A program made the position numbers and the translations under genes. Positions 47,936-58,423 of a stretch of DNA of 64,000 bases are shown here, piece after piece. The notes under the pieces were generated by a model. The model did no database searches. It saw nothing but the letters and a program-made list of their open reading frames with translations, and was not told the DNA's origin. Each line of letters opens with the position of its first letter. Within the stretch, counting starts at the first letter, position 1. The stretch is from NCBI RefSeq assembly GCF_020179755.1, contig NZ_JAIUCY010000014.1, positions 1 through 64,000 on the forward strand, written 5' to 3'. Source of the DNA: Herbaspirillum sp. alder98 (GTDB lineage Bacteria > Pseudomonadota > Gammaproteobacteria > Burkholderiales > Burkholderiaceae_D).

Positions 47936-48417
47936 CAGGCGCCTCCGGCTGCATGTTCGATCGCGTCGACGATGGCCTGGTAGCCGGTGCAACGGCAATA
48001 GTTGCCAGAGATGGCGTCGCGGATCTCAAGCCGGCTGGGGCAACTGTTCTGCCTGAGCAATTCGGCGCCGGTCATCAGCATGCCCGGCGTGCAGAAGCCG
48101 CATTGCAAGGCATTCTTGGCGACGAAGGCGCGCTGCAGGACGGCAATCTCGCCCGACTCGCTGAGCCCTTCGATGGTATCGACCGTGGCGCCATCGACCT
48201 GCACCGCCAGCATCAGGCAACCACGCACCACCACGCCGTCGACGCGCACATTGCAGGCGCCGCAAACGCCCGATTCGCATCCGACGTGGGCGCCGGTGAG
48301 CCCCATGTCCTGCCGCAGAAAATCGACCAGGTTGCGACGCACCGGCACGCTACGCGTTTCGCTTTTGCCGTTGAGCGTGAAGTCGATGTCAGCCACATCG
48401 GTCATCGTGTTATCCAT
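47935..48417 (-). CDS. Molybdenum hydroxylase small 2Fe-2S subunit (CoxS type)
   Basis: 160 aa from ATG 48417 (ATG 48405 is possible; both overlap or abut the previous gene). Plant-type 2Fe-2S cluster ligands C47, C52, C55 and C67 (GCESGVCGACN, RGCLML); second all-helical cluster C106, C109, C141, C143 (CGFCTPGM, NYCRCTGY). It carries electrons from the Mo centre to FAD. An 8-bp overlap with the FAD subunit gene upstream and one-base overlap with the large subunit gene show a tightly coupled M-S-L order. Confidence 0.95.
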   Translation of the reverse strand: MDNTMTDVADIDFTLNGKSETRSVPVRRNLVDFLRQDMGLTGAHVGCESGVCGACNVRVDGVVVRGCLMLAVQVDGATVDTIEGLSESGEIAVLQRAFVAKNALQCGFCTPGMLMTGAELLRQNSCPSRLEIRDAISGNYCRCTGYQAIVDAIEHAAGGA

Positions 48418-49303
48418 GCGCATGTCCATTCCTTGCCGGCTCATTGAAAGTGGCGGCCAGCACACGCCGTATCAGCGCCCGGGCCTGGAGTCGCTTGACC
48501 GCCGGGCTGCCGAACTGGTTTTCGTCGGGATTGAGTTCGTCGGCGGCGGCAGCGGCGATCGCCTCCCCGAGCTCGCTCGACCAGGGCTGGCCTTCGGCCA
48601 GGGCTGCTGCGGCGCTCGAGAGAATCGGCATCGGATCGGTGGCAAAGGTCGCCATGCGCAGATTGCCGATGCGGCCCTCCTTGAAGTCGGCCTTGAGCGC
48701 CACGCCGACCATCGCGAAGTCACCATGCCGGCGGCTCAGTTCATCAAACCCAAACACTTCATCCGGGCCGCGACAGGGAAACAGCACTTCGATCAGCATC
48801 TCGTCGTCGCGCCGCGCGGTTTCATAGAGGCCGAAGAAGAATTCGCTGGCCGGCACATGGCGCAGGCCGCCGTCCTTGCTTTGCAAGACCAGCATGGCGT
48901 CGAGCACAATTGCGCAGGCCGGCATCTCGGACGACGGATCGGCCAGCGCCAGACTGCCGCAGGTGGTGCCGCGATTGCGTATCGCCGGGTGCGCGACATG
49001 GCGCATGGCAGCGGCCACCAGCGGCAGGTGTTCGGCCACCAGCGGCGAGGATGCGGTCTGCGCATGGCGTACCAGCGCGCCGATGCGCAGATAGCTGCCG
49101 TCACTGGCCGGCACGATGCCCTGCAGGCTTTCGATGCGGTTGATATCGATCAGCAAGGCCGGCGCCGACAGGCGCAGGTTGAGCGTGGCCATCATGCTCT
49201 GGCCGCCGGCCAGGATGCGGGCGTCGCCACCGTATTCGGCCAGGATCATGCAAGCCTCGTCGACCGATTCAGGCCGGCAGTAATTGAAACCTGATGCCTT
49301 CAT
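48410..49303 (-). CDS. Molybdenum hydroxylase FAD subunit (CoxM type)
   Basis: 297 aa. FAD-binding motifs of the PCMH/CoxM family: LAGGQSMMATLNLRL at about residues 31-45 and RNRGTTCGSLALADPSSEMP at about residues 109-128. A C-terminal CO_deh_flav domain begins at about residue 185. It passes electrons from the 2Fe-2S subunit to an external acceptor (NAD, quinone or cytochrome, unknown). Follows livF by 53 bp. Confidence 0.94.
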   Translation of the reverse strand: MKASGFNYCRPESVDEACMILAEYGGDARILAGGQSMMATLNLRLSAPALLIDINRIESLQGIVPASDGSYLRIGALVRHAQTASSPLVAEHLPLVAAAMRHVAHPAIRNRGTTCGSLALADPSSEMPACAIVLDAMLVLQSKDGGLRHVPASEFFFGLYETARRDDEMLIEVLFPCRGPDEVFGFDELSRRHGDFAMVGVALKADFKEGRIGNLRMATFATDPMPILSSAAAALAEGQPWSSELGEAIAAAAADELNPDENQFGSPAVKRLQARALIRRVLAATFNEPARNGHAHG

Positions 49304-49356
49304 TCACTTCCTCTTGATGTGCATGCCGGTGCTGCATTGTGATGACAGAGCGCCGC

Positions 49357-50847
<1,491 letters not shown>

Positions 50848-50851
<4 letters not shown>

Positions 50852-51873
50852 TGCTTGGCTCCATGTGCAGGAGCCGCGGCAGCTCTGCCGGCGCCCTGGA
50901 TTTTCGATGGACCGCCACCGGCCAGGCGGCGGTCGAGATTGAGCAGCGCGCCCATCAGGCCATCCTTGCCCGACAAGGCCACCAGCACGATGATGGGGCC
51001 GAAGATCAGCATCCAGTGCTCTGTATAGGATTTCATCAGTTCTTCCAGGCCGATGAACGCCAGCGCGCCCAGCAAGGGGCCGAAGACGCTGCCCATGCCG
51101 CCCAGCACCACCATCACGATCAGCTCGCCCGACACCTGCCAGCTCATCAGGCCGGGCGAGGCATAGGCATTCAGGTTGGCCAGCAGGAATCCCGCCACGC
51201 CGCACAGCATGGCCGAGATGGTGTAGGCGATCAGTTGAAAACGCCGCGCCGGAAAGCCCAGCGCATTGACCCGCGCCTGGTTCTGGCGGGCCGCGCGCAA
51301 GGCCATGCCGAAAGGCGCATTGCGCAGTCGCGTCATCCATACGATCACCAGCGCCAGGATGATCCAGGCGGTGTAGTAGAGCGGCACCGCCGAACCCAGG
51401 TCGATGCCCGCACCCAGGCGGCTGGTCGCGATGATGGACATGCCATCGTCGCCGCCGAACTGCTTCAGGCTGACGAACACGAAGTACCCCATCTGCGAGA
51501 ACGCCAGCGTGATCATGATGAAGCCGATGCCACGCGTGCGCAGGCAAATGGCGCCGGTGAGCAGGCCGATCAGGCCGCAGGCGCCGAGCACCAGCAGCAG
51601 CTGCAACCAGCCATTCTCCAGGCCGAAAAACGATGGCAGCGACACGCAATAGGCGCCCAGCCCGACGAACAGCGCATGACCGAACCCGATCAGGCCGCCA
51701 TATCCCAGCGCCAGATTAAGTGCGCTGGCGGCCAGCGCATAGACCAGGATGCGCGCCAGAAAGCCGATATAGAACTGGGCCCCGATGGCGCCGGCCAGCG
51801 TCGGCACCAGGGCCAGGGCCACCATCAACAGCACCGGCAGCAGCACACTGGGCCGTACAAATTGAGTCTTCAT
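50848..51873 (-). CDS. livM: Branched-chain amino acid-type ABC transporter permease LivM
   Basis: 341 aa from ATG 51873 (MKTQFVRPSVLLPVLLMVAL). Many membrane helices; family motif ALNLALGYGGLIGFGHALF near residue 53 and RNAPFGMALRAARQNQARVNALG near residue 191. The C-terminus has a basic, Gly/Ala-rich tail (about residues 315-341). Start overlaps livH by 4 bp. Confidence 0.94.
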
Positions 51874-52778
51874 CGTTTTGCCGTAAACAAGCCCTGCGGA
51901 CGCAACGCCAGTACCGTCGCCATCAGCAGATAGATTAATAGGGAAGCCAATGCCGGACCGGCAGCATCGGCCAGCTGGCGACTGGTCATCTCGCGCAGCA
52001 GGGTCGGCAGGAAGGCCCGCCCCATGGTATCGACCACGCCCACGATCAGCGCCGAATAGAAAGCGCCTTTCACCGACCCGATGCCGCCGATGACGATCAC
52101 CACGAAGGTGGCGATCAACACCGGCTCGCCCATGCCCGCCTGCACCGACAGGATGGGACCGGCAACGGCGCCGGCCAGGCCGGCCAGCGCAGCGCCGACG
52201 GCAAACAGCAGCGCATTGAGGAACTTGATATTGACCCCGAGCGCGCCCACCATCGGCGCATTGTTGGCGCCGGCGCGAATCAGCATGCCCAGTCGCGTCT
52301 TGTGGATCAACAGGTAACAGCCCACCGCCACCAGCAAGCCGGCGGCAATCACCGCAAAGCGATAGCTCGGATACTGCAGCCCCAGCAGGTTGATGCTGCC
52401 CTCGAGCACGGACGGCACCGACACGAACAACGGCTGCTTGCCCCACAGCATGGAGGCCAGTTCGTTGAAGAACATGATCAAGCCGAAGGTGGCCAGCACA
52501 TGATTGAGGTGATCGCGGCCGTACAGGCGCGAAACCGCCACCCGCTCAAGCAGCACGCCCAGCGCCAGGCAGCCGACCACCGCCGCCAGCAGCCCCAGCA
52601 TGAAGCTGCCGGTGCTGTTGGCCACCGACGCCGCGAAGTAGGCGCCCATCATGTACAGCGAGCCATGCGCCAGGTTGACGAAACTCATGATCCCGAACAC
52701 CAGGGTCAAGCCTGCGGCCAGCAGGAACAGCAGGACCCCGTATTGCAGTCCGTTGAGTAGTTGTGCGAGAAATAGCAT
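51870..52778 (-). CDS. livH: Branched-chain amino acid-type ABC transporter permease LivH
   Basis: 302 aa. Starts MLFLAQLLNGLQYGVLLFLL and has the family FGIMSFVNLAHGSLYMMGAY segment at residues 28-47 and GALGVNIKFLNALLFAVGAALAG near residue 180. About eight membrane helices. Pairs with LivM. Twelve bp after the binding-protein gene. Confidence 0.95.
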   Translation of the reverse strand: MLFLAQLLNGLQYGVLLFLLAAGLTLVFGIMSFVNLAHGSLYMMGAYFAASVANSTGSFMLGLLAAVVGCLALGVLLERVAVSRLYGRDHLNHVLATFGLIMFFNELASMLWGKQPLFVSVPSVLEGSINLLGLQYPSYRFAVIAAGLLVAVGCYLLIHKTRLGMLIRAGANNAPMVGALGVNIKFLNALLFAVGAALAGLAGAVAGPILSVQAGMGEPVLIATFVVIVIGGIGSVKGAFYSALIVGVVDTMGRAFLPTLLREMTSRQLADAAGPALASLLIYLLMATVLALRPQGLFTAKR

Positions 52779-52790
52779 GAGCGGATTCTC

Positions 52791-53966
52791 TTATTTCAGC
52801 GGGCAACTGGCGACGTAGGCGTCCTTGTGATCCGTCAGGGGCGTAGCGACCAGCTTGCCCTTGACCTGACCGCCTTCCTTGACGATCTCGAAGGCATAGT
52901 AGTTCTGGATCGGCATGTTGTTGGTGTTGAAACGGAACGGTCCCCGCACCGACTTGAATTCGGCGCCGGCCGCTTTCACGGCAGCCGCAAATGCCGCCTT
53001 GTCGGCGGTATTGCCCTTGACCTTGCGCACCGCGACATCGAGCAGCCCGGCCGCATCGTAGGCGTTGGCGGCGTAGGTGCTGGGCAGGCGCTTGTACCTG
53101 GCTTCGAAGGCCTGCACGAATTTCTTGTTCTCCGGATTGTCCAGCGACGGGTTCCAGGTGTTGCCGCTGATCACGCCGACCGCCGCGTCACGCAAGGCCG
53201 GCAGATTGGTGCCGTCGACCGTGAAGGTGGAATACACCGGGATCTTGCCGACCACGCCGGCCTGGCTCAGCTGCTTGGTGAAATTGACGCCCATGCTGCC
53301 CGGATAGAACATGAAGATCGCATCCATCTTGCTCATCTGCAGCTGGGTGATCTCGGCCGAATAGTCGGTCTGGTTGATCTGCGTGTACACCTCAGCGGCG
53401 ATGCCGCCCTTGTACCAGCGCTTGAAGCCGGCCAGCATGTCCTTGCCGGCCTGGTAGTTGGGTCCCATCAGGTAGACATTCTTGTAGCCCTTGTCCTGCA
53501 TCAGCTTGCCGATGGCCTCGCCGGAGCCATCGTTCGGATAGGCGATGGAAAACACATTGGCGCCACATTCGGCGCCCGCCATCGGCGATGGTCCGCCGGC
53601 CACCGCGATCGAGACCACGCCCGACTCCTTCAGGCGTCGCAGATTGGCCATGATGATGTTGGAATAGCCGAGCCCGACGATGGCGTCGACTTTGTCAAGT
53701 TCGATGAACTTGCGCATGACCTGGGAGCCGACGTCCGGCTTCATCTGGTCATCGCCGTTCAATACCGTGACCGCCTGTCCACCCAGCTTGCCGCCCAGGT
53801 GTTCCAGAGCCAGCGAAAAGCCATCGATGTATTCCTGGCCGTCGGCCGCCATCGGCCCCGAGAAAGGACCCGACAGACCGATCTTGACGTCAGCCATCGC
53901 AGCCGACGAGAAGACCATGGCGCTACAGGCGAGCAGCACTGATTTCAATACAATGTATTTCTTCAT
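52791..53966 (-). CDS. ABC transporter periplasmic binding protein, LivK/Peripla_BP_6 type
   Basis: 391 aa from ATG 53966 (MKKYIVLKSVLLACSAMVFS). Signal peptide with AMA cleavage near residue 25, then VKIGLSGPFSGPMAADGQEY, VLNGDDQMKPDVGSQVMRKF, VGLGYSNIIMANLRRLKESG, all typical of LivK-like proteins that often bind aromatic acids in this order. It gives the importer its specificity; position in a catabolic operon suggests the ligand is the pathway substrate, not leucine. 62 bp after the CoxG-like gene. Confidence 0.92.
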   Translation of the reverse strand: MKKYIVLKSVLLACSAMVFSSAAMADVKIGLSGPFSGPMAADGQEYIDGFSLALEHLGGKLGGQAVTVLNGDDQMKPDVGSQVMRKFIELDKVDAIVGLGYSNIIMANLRRLKESGVVSIAVAGGPSPMAGAECGANVFSIAYPNDGSGEAIGKLMQDKGYKNVYLMGPNYQAGKDMLAGFKRWYKGGIAAEVYTQINQTDYSAEITQLQMSKMDAIFMFYPGSMGVNFTKQLSQAGVVGKIPVYSTFTVDGTNLPALRDAAVGVISGNTWNPSLDNPENKKFVQAFEARYKRLPSTYAANAYDAAGLLDVAVRKVKGNTADKAAFAAAVKAAGAEFKSVRGPFRFNTNNMPIQNYYAFEIVKEGGQVKGKLVATPLTDHKDAYVASCPLK

Positions 53967-54028
53967 CTCTATTCCTATTCGTGGCGGTTGGGTACTGGAG
54001 GTGGAGCTGCTGCGCTTGCTGATGCGGA

Positions 54029-54574
54029 TTATTTGGTCATGCGCGCCCACAGGTTCTTGACGACACCGGCGTCGCCGCCGGCAAGCGCGGTGGCGCCGTC
54101 GTCTTCCGGCGCGTCGGGCGCCACCGGAGCGGGCGCAAAGAGCGCGACGAAGCGGGCGAAGAAATCGTCCGCCATCTTCTTGGCCGAACTGTCGATCAGG
54201 CGTGAACCCAGCTGCGCCAGCTTGCCGCCGACCTGGGCCTGCACCTGATACTTCAGCAAGGTGCCGGCATCCCCCTCCTGCGGCACCAGCTGCACCGCGG
54301 CCGATCCCTTGGCGAAGCCGGCCATGCCGCCCTGGCCTTCGAACAGGATCGAGTACGAGTCGGGCGCGACGATATCGTTGAGCGACATCTTTCCCTTGAA
54401 CCTGGCGCTGACCGGGCCGATCTTGATCGACATCGCCACGTCGTATTGATCAGGACCGACCAGTTCGATCTTTTCGCAACCGGCGATACAGCTGCGCAGG
54501 GTCTCCGGCGCATTCAGTGCATCCCATACTGCCTGCGGTGCGGCAGGGACCAGGCGTTCGCTAGACATTTCCAT
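54029..54574 (-). CDS. CoxG-like SRPBCC-fold protein
   Basis: 181 aa from ATG 54574 (MEMSSERLVPAAPQAVWDAL). The SRPBCC/CoxG N-terminal domain (residues 1-145) includes ALNAPETLRSCIAGCEKIEL and VGPVSARFKGKMSLNDI-type motifs. A C-terminal tail with VKNLWARMTK resembles the membrane/partner-binding end of CoxG. CoxG recruits CO dehydrogenase to the membrane; here it probably does the same for the Mo hydroxylase encoded at 45530-49303, although the two lie six genes apart. 72 bp after the amidase gene. Confidence 0.9.
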   Translation of the reverse strand: MEMSSERLVPAAPQAVWDALNAPETLRSCIAGCEKIELVGPDQYDVAMSIKIGPVSARFKGKMSLNDIVAPDSYSILFEGQGGMAGFAKGSAAVQLVPQEGDAGTLLKYQVQAQVGGKLAQLGSRLIDSSAKKMADDFFARFVALFAPAPVAPDAPEDDGATALAGGDAGVVKNLWARMTK

Positions 54575-54646
54575 TGTTGGCTCCGTTGGTTGTTCTGTCA
54601 GTACCGGCATGGCGGCACCAGGTGTTGCGGTGGCAGGCGGCCGGCA

Positions 54647-55705
54647 TCAACTTTCCAGCAGGCAGGCCTGGATCGCGGCGGCGTCAAGCGCCGGCGACAT
54701 GGCGAGGATCAGCATCAGCAGTACGCGTAGCTTCTGCGGCGCCAGGTCGCCGCCGGCCAATATGCCGTCGCGCCGCAGAAAATCCTGCTCCGGCACCACG
54801 CCACGCGGCGCGCGCGAGGCCTGCACCACCACCACGCCCTGCGCCACCGCCTCCAGCATGGCCCTGCGTTCTCCATTGGCGGGACGGCCCGGCGCCAGCC
54901 CGATGCTGATGAGGCCGCGCGCGCCGGCCTGCAGCAGGCCATCGATGGCGGCGCCGTCCGCACCTGCATAGGACACCACCATGTCGACACGCGGCAGGCT
55001 GCCGATGCGGTCCAGCGAAAAACGTGCGCGCGTGGCGTTGTGTTGATATGGATGACGCCTGAAGGTGACGCTGCCGTCGGGATTGATACGGCCAAGCGGG
55101 CCGAAGGGTTGTGCCTCGAAAGCGTGCAGCTCGAAGCTGGCCGCCTTGGTCACGTCACGTGCAGCAAAGACCATGCCATCCATCACCACCAGCGTGCCGC
55201 AGGCAGCGGCGTCCCCCGCTGCCGCCACCGCCAGCGCTGCGCGCAGGTTTGACTGCACGTCGCTGCCTGAAGTGTTCTGGGGACGCTGCGCGCCGGTCAC
55301 GACCACCGGCTGCCGCAGGTTCAGGGTCAGATCGAGGAACCAGGCCGTTTCTTCCAGCGTGGCAGTGCCGTGCGTGATCACGAAGCCATCGATGGCGTCA
55401 TCGTCGCGCGCCGTCGCTTCGATCAGCCGCGCCAGCTCCAGCCAGTCCTGGGGATTGATGCCGGTGCTGCCGATCATGCGAAAGGAAATCGGCACGATAT
55501 CGACGTCGATGCCCAACTGATCGAGCTGGGCCATCATCGCCTCGATCGGGTGCACGATGCCGCTCTCGCCATATTCGACCCAGTCGAAGGCATGCCGCGC
55601 CTGCATCGCGAAGGTGCCGCCGGTGCCGATGACGGCGACCCGGGGACGGCGCCTGGATGGTGTCGCAATGGCTGCCTGGGACGATGCCGACAGGTGACTT
55701 TGCAT
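54647..55705 (-). CDS. Asparaginase/glutaminase-family amidohydrolase with altered active site
   Basis: 352 aa. N-terminal VAVIGTGGTFAMQ has catalytic Thr T31; the second motif reads VITHGTATLEETAWFL at about residues 109-124, and K187 (ARDVTK) matches the third triad residue. The Asp that normally follows the second catalytic Thr (HGTDT, E. coli AnsB D90) is Ala115. No signal peptide, so cytoplasmic. The fold and Thr nucleophiles suggest hydrolysis of an amide, but not necessarily L-asparagine. Three bp after the Rieske ferredoxin gene and before coxG. Confidence 0.9.
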   Translation of the reverse strand: MQSHLSASSQAAIATPSRRRPRVAVIGTGGTFAMQARHAFDWVEYGESGIVHPIEAMMAQLDQLGIDVDIVPISFRMIGSTGINPQDWLELARLIEATARDDDAIDGFVITHGTATLEETAWFLDLTLNLRQPVVVTGAQRPQNTSGSDVQSNLRAALAVAAAGDAAACGTLVVMDGMVFAARDVTKAASFELHAFEAQPFGPLGRINPDGSVTFRRHPYQHNATRARFSLDRIGSLPRVDMVVSYAGADGAAIDGLLQAGARGLISIGLAPGRPANGERRAMLEAVAQGVVVVQASRAPRGVVPEQDFLRRDGILAGGDLAPQKLRVLLMLILAMSPALDAAAIQACLLES

Positions 55706-55708
55706 GTC

Positions 55709-56050
55709 TTACCTTCTCAATTGGATGAAGATGAGATCGCCCTCGCGGCGAATGCCATGACTGCGCACATCGCGCGTGACCGGCGCGCTCAGCGCCTTGC
55801 CGGAACGGATATCGAACAGGCCCGCATGCAGCGGGCATTCGACTTCGAAGCCATCGACATCGCCTTCGCTGAGCTTGGCGTTGCCGTGGCTGCAGATGTC
55901 GTCGATGGCGTAGATCTCGCCGTCCACCAGGAACAGGCCGATCAACACGTTCTCGATGCTCATCGAGCGGCAGGCGCGCGTGCCGAAGACTTCGGCCAGC
56001 GTGCCCAGCGGCAGCCATTCGCGGGCGCTTTCCTGAGTGCTTGCGTTCAC
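55709..56050 (-). CDS. Rieske-type 2Fe-2S ferredoxin
   Basis: 113 aa from GTG 56050, whose GTGA overlaps the PyrD-like stop. Rieske ligands C53, H55, C72, H75 (CSHGNAKLSEG, ECPLHAG), spacing C-x-H-x16-C-x2-H, as in biphenyl/naphthalene dioxygenase ferredoxins. It carries electrons from the FAD reductase to the oxygenase at 60853-62130 and perhaps to other enzymes in the operon. Confidence 0.95.
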   Translation of the reverse strand: MNASTQESAREWLPLGTLAEVFGTRACRSMSIENVLIGLFLVDGEIYAIDDICSHGNAKLSEGDVDGFEVECPLHAGLFDIRSGKALSAPVTRDVRSHGIRREGDLIFIQLRR

Positions 56051-56985
56051 AGCCCGGCCCTCAATTCCAGCATCTTGGCCTCATGCACCTTCATCGCGCC
56101 CACCAGATCGGCGATGCGCGTGACCCCGCGCCGCTCGCAGAACGCCGTGAGATCGTCGATGATGCGGATCATGGCGTTGGGGCTGATGAAGTTGGCAGTG
56201 CCGACCTGCACCGCGGTGCAACCGGCCAGCATGTATTCCAGCGCATCCTCGGCCGTGCTGATGCCGCCACAGCCGATGATCGGAATCGATACCGCCTGGG
56301 CGCTCTGATAGGCCATGCGCAGGATGATCGGCTTGGTGGCGTTGCCCGTGATGCCGCCCATCAGATTGGCCACCTTGGGCTGGAAGCTGCCGATGTCGAT
56401 GGCCATGGCCAGGATGGCGTTGGCCAGCACCAGCGCGTCGGCGCCGCCCTGCTCGGCCGCCTTGGCGATGGCCGCGACGTTGCCGACATTGGGCGACAGC
56501 TTGGCCCAGACCTGGCGGTCGGTCGATTTCTTCATGGCGCGAATGACCTCTTCGGTCGATTGCGGATCCATGCCGAAGGCCTGGCCATCCTTCTTCAGGT
56601 TCGGACACGACACATTGGCCTCGATCGCCACCACGCCCGGCACGCTGATGCGGGCCGCCAGCTCGCCGAATTCCTCGATGGTGTTGGCCGAGATGCTGGC
56701 GATCAGCGGCGGCGTGTAGTTGCGGTACAGCGGCACCAGCTCGTTGATGTAATGATCCGGCCCCTTGCTCGGAATGCCGATCGAAAACAGCGTGGCGCCA
56801 CGCAGCTCGGCCACCCGCGGCGGCACATTGCCTTCGCGCAGGTCGTTGGTGATGGTCTTGGTGACGATGGCGCCAAGGCGATTGAGATCGATCACCTTGG
56901 TCATGCCTTCGGCGAAGGTGCCCGAGCCGGGCATGATCGGATTCTGCAACGTCAGATTGCCGATCGAAACGCGCATATCTACCAT
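56047..56985 (-). CDS. Dihydroorotate dehydrogenase class 1B-like protein (PyrD type)
   Basis: 312 aa from ATG 56985 (MVDMRVSIGNLTLQNPIMPG). FMN-barrel with the class 1B catalytic Cys C127 in EANVSCPN, K43 in IVTKTITND, AKLSPNV and the C-terminal GISTAEDALEYMLAGCTAVQVGT. It overlaps the PyrK-like gene by 7 bp, making a PyrDB/PyrK pair. Burkholderiales make orotate with the class 2 membrane enzyme, so this one probably has a catabolic role on a dihydropyrimidine-like or other ring C=C/C-C bond; the substrate is unknown. Confidence 0.92.
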   Translation of the reverse strand: MVDMRVSIGNLTLQNPIMPGSGTFAEGMTKVIDLNRLGAIVTKTITNDLREGNVPPRVAELRGATLFSIGIPSKGPDHYINELVPLYRNYTPPLIASISANTIEEFGELAARISVPGVVAIEANVSCPNLKKDGQAFGMDPQSTEEVIRAMKKSTDRQVWAKLSPNVGNVAAIAKAAEQGGADALVLANAILAMAIDIGSFQPKVANLMGGITGNATKPIILRMAYQSAQAVSIPIIGCGGISTAEDALEYMLAGCTAVQVGTANFISPNAMIRIIDDLTAFCERRGVTRIADLVGAMKVHEAKMLELRAGL

Positions 56986-57860
56986 GTCACTGTCTCCTGT
57001 GCGTCGAATACCGGGCCATCCCAGCACACGCGTCGATAACTCATCACTTCCGAATCGGCGCTCTTGCGGAACGGCCGCACACAGGCATAGCACATGCCCA
57101 GCGCACACCCCATGTGCTGCTCCAGGGCCACCTGCGCCGGCACGTCGAGCTCCTTGCCCAGCCGCTGCAACGCCAGCAGGAAACGATTCGAGCCGCAGGT
57201 CGCCAGCAGATCGAAGGGCTGCTCGGCATGCTTGTCACGCACCAGCTTTTCGATATGGGCGATATCGCTGCTGCCATCCTGATCGGTCACGATCTGCACG
57301 TTGGCTCCGACCGCGCGCAGATAGTCTTCCGACATCACCACCGCCGGCGAACGCGCGCTGAGGATGGCCGTCACGGCCGCGCCGCTTTGCACCGCATATT
57401 CGGCCAGCGGCGCCATGGTGGCCAGCCCGACGCCGCGCGCCAGCACCAAGACATGGCGACACCCCGGGGACAGGCTGAAGCCGACGCCGACCGGACCGAA
57501 GGCGTCCAGCATGCCGCCCGGCTCCAGCGTGGCCAGCCCACGCGTGCCCGCGCCCTGCACCTTGTACAGGAACTCGATCTGGGCAGCCTCGCGGTTGACC
57601 CGATACAGGCTCATCGGCCGGCGCAGATACGGCGTGTCGTTACCCGAGGGCGGGCAGGCCAGGTGAAAGAACTGGCCCGGCAGCACCGCCAGGGCGACCG
57701 CCGGCGCCTTCAGCACCAGATGCTTGTATTCGGCGTTGACCCATTCATTGCTGATCACCTCGCACAGGTTCTCGGCAATGGGAAAATCGCAGGCTCCCCC
57801 GCTACTGCAACCCGGGGCCTGGGCAGCGGGCGACGTCGTGTTTTCGGCGCTATTGATCAT
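56979..57860 (-). CDS. PyrK-like FAD/2Fe-2S electron transfer protein
   Basis: 293 aa from ATG 57860 (MINSAENTTSPAAQAPGCSS). FAD site LRRPMSLYRV near residue 79, NAD-binding VLVLARGVGLATMAPLAEYA near residue 137, and a C-terminal 2Fe-2S motif C252, C257, C260, C279 (CALGMCYACVRPF, RRVCWDGP). It would shuttle electrons between NAD and the PyrD-like subunit. An N-terminal extension of about 30 residues with two Cys (GCSSGGACDF) is unusual for PyrK. Overlaps the SnoaL gene by 4 bp. Confidence 0.92.
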   Translation of the reverse strand: MINSAENTTSPAAQAPGCSSGGACDFPIAENLCEVISNEWVNAEYKHLVLKAPAVALAVLPGQFFHLACPPSGNDTPYLRRPMSLYRVNREAAQIEFLYKVQGAGTRGLATLEPGGMLDAFGPVGVGFSLSPGCRHVLVLARGVGLATMAPLAEYAVQSGAAVTAILSARSPAVVMSEDYLRAVGANVQIVTDQDGSSDIAHIEKLVRDKHAEQPFDLLATCGSNRFLLALQRLGKELDVPAQVALEQHMGCALGMCYACVRPFRKSADSEVMSYRRVCWDGPVFDAQETVTW

Positions 57861-58423
57861 GTTGTCGACAGGTTGTTGAAAAGTTGCGATGCCCGGTGGC
57901 CGGCATCGCTGATTTGAGTGAAGGAGGTCACCAGCGGAAAAGCTCCGGCCTCGATCGGCAGCATCTGGGTCTGTTCGAAACGCATCCGCGAACACAGCCA
58001 CTGGCCGTCATCCTGTTGCGCATATTCTTCGGCTGTGATGGCGCCCAGCAGCACCGCATGCTTGTTCTCGTCGCGCAGGGCAATCTGCCACAGGCGCCAG
58101 GTGGCCGCCGCGGTGCGGCCATGCACCGAAATCTCGGGACTGACGTAGTAGTGCAGCGCAAAGCACCACGGCGAGCGGTTGAACCATTCACCCAGCGCTT
58201 CGCGGCCGACCAGGCTGGCGCCGAATTCGGCGCCGCCTTCCCATACCGCATCCTCGGTAAAGCAGGCGGCCTGGGCGCGGGCGATCTTCTGCATGCGTGA
58301 GGCCGGCTGACGCTGGTAGCTGGCGGTGTATTTCTGATCCGCCAGGCCGGAGTAGCGCGCCTTGAGCTGGCGTATCGCTTCGGTCGCCTCCAGCATGGCG
58401 ACGCGTTGTTCCAGGGTAATCAT
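57857..58423 (-). CDS. SnoaL/NTF2-like fold protein
   Basis: 188 aa. An N-terminal helix (ITLEQRVAMLEATEAIRQLK) then the NTF2/SnoaL cone fold with FTEDAVWEGGAEFGASLVGREAL and HYYVSPEISVHG. The family includes small hydroxylase and isomerase partners and the SnoaL aldolase-like cyclase; catalytic residues cannot be assigned. Start overlaps the FAD reductase stop by 4 bp and its stop overlaps the PyrK-like gene, so it belongs to the pathway. Confidence 0.85.
   Translation of the reverse strand: MITLEQRVAMLEATEAIRQLKARYSGLADQKYTASYQRQPASRMQKIARAQAACFTEDAVWEGGAEFGASLVGREALGEWFNRSPWCFALHYYVSPEISVHGRTAAATWRLWQIALRDENKHAVLLGAITAEEYAQQDDGQWLCSRMRFEQTQMLPIEAGAFPLVTSFTQISDAGHRASQLFNNLSTT

Noticed and set aside
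45530..49303. Annotation as CO dehydrogenase (coxMSL)
   Set aside because: The Cu-binding loop Cys is missing; only the general xanthine dehydrogenase-type assignment is supported.
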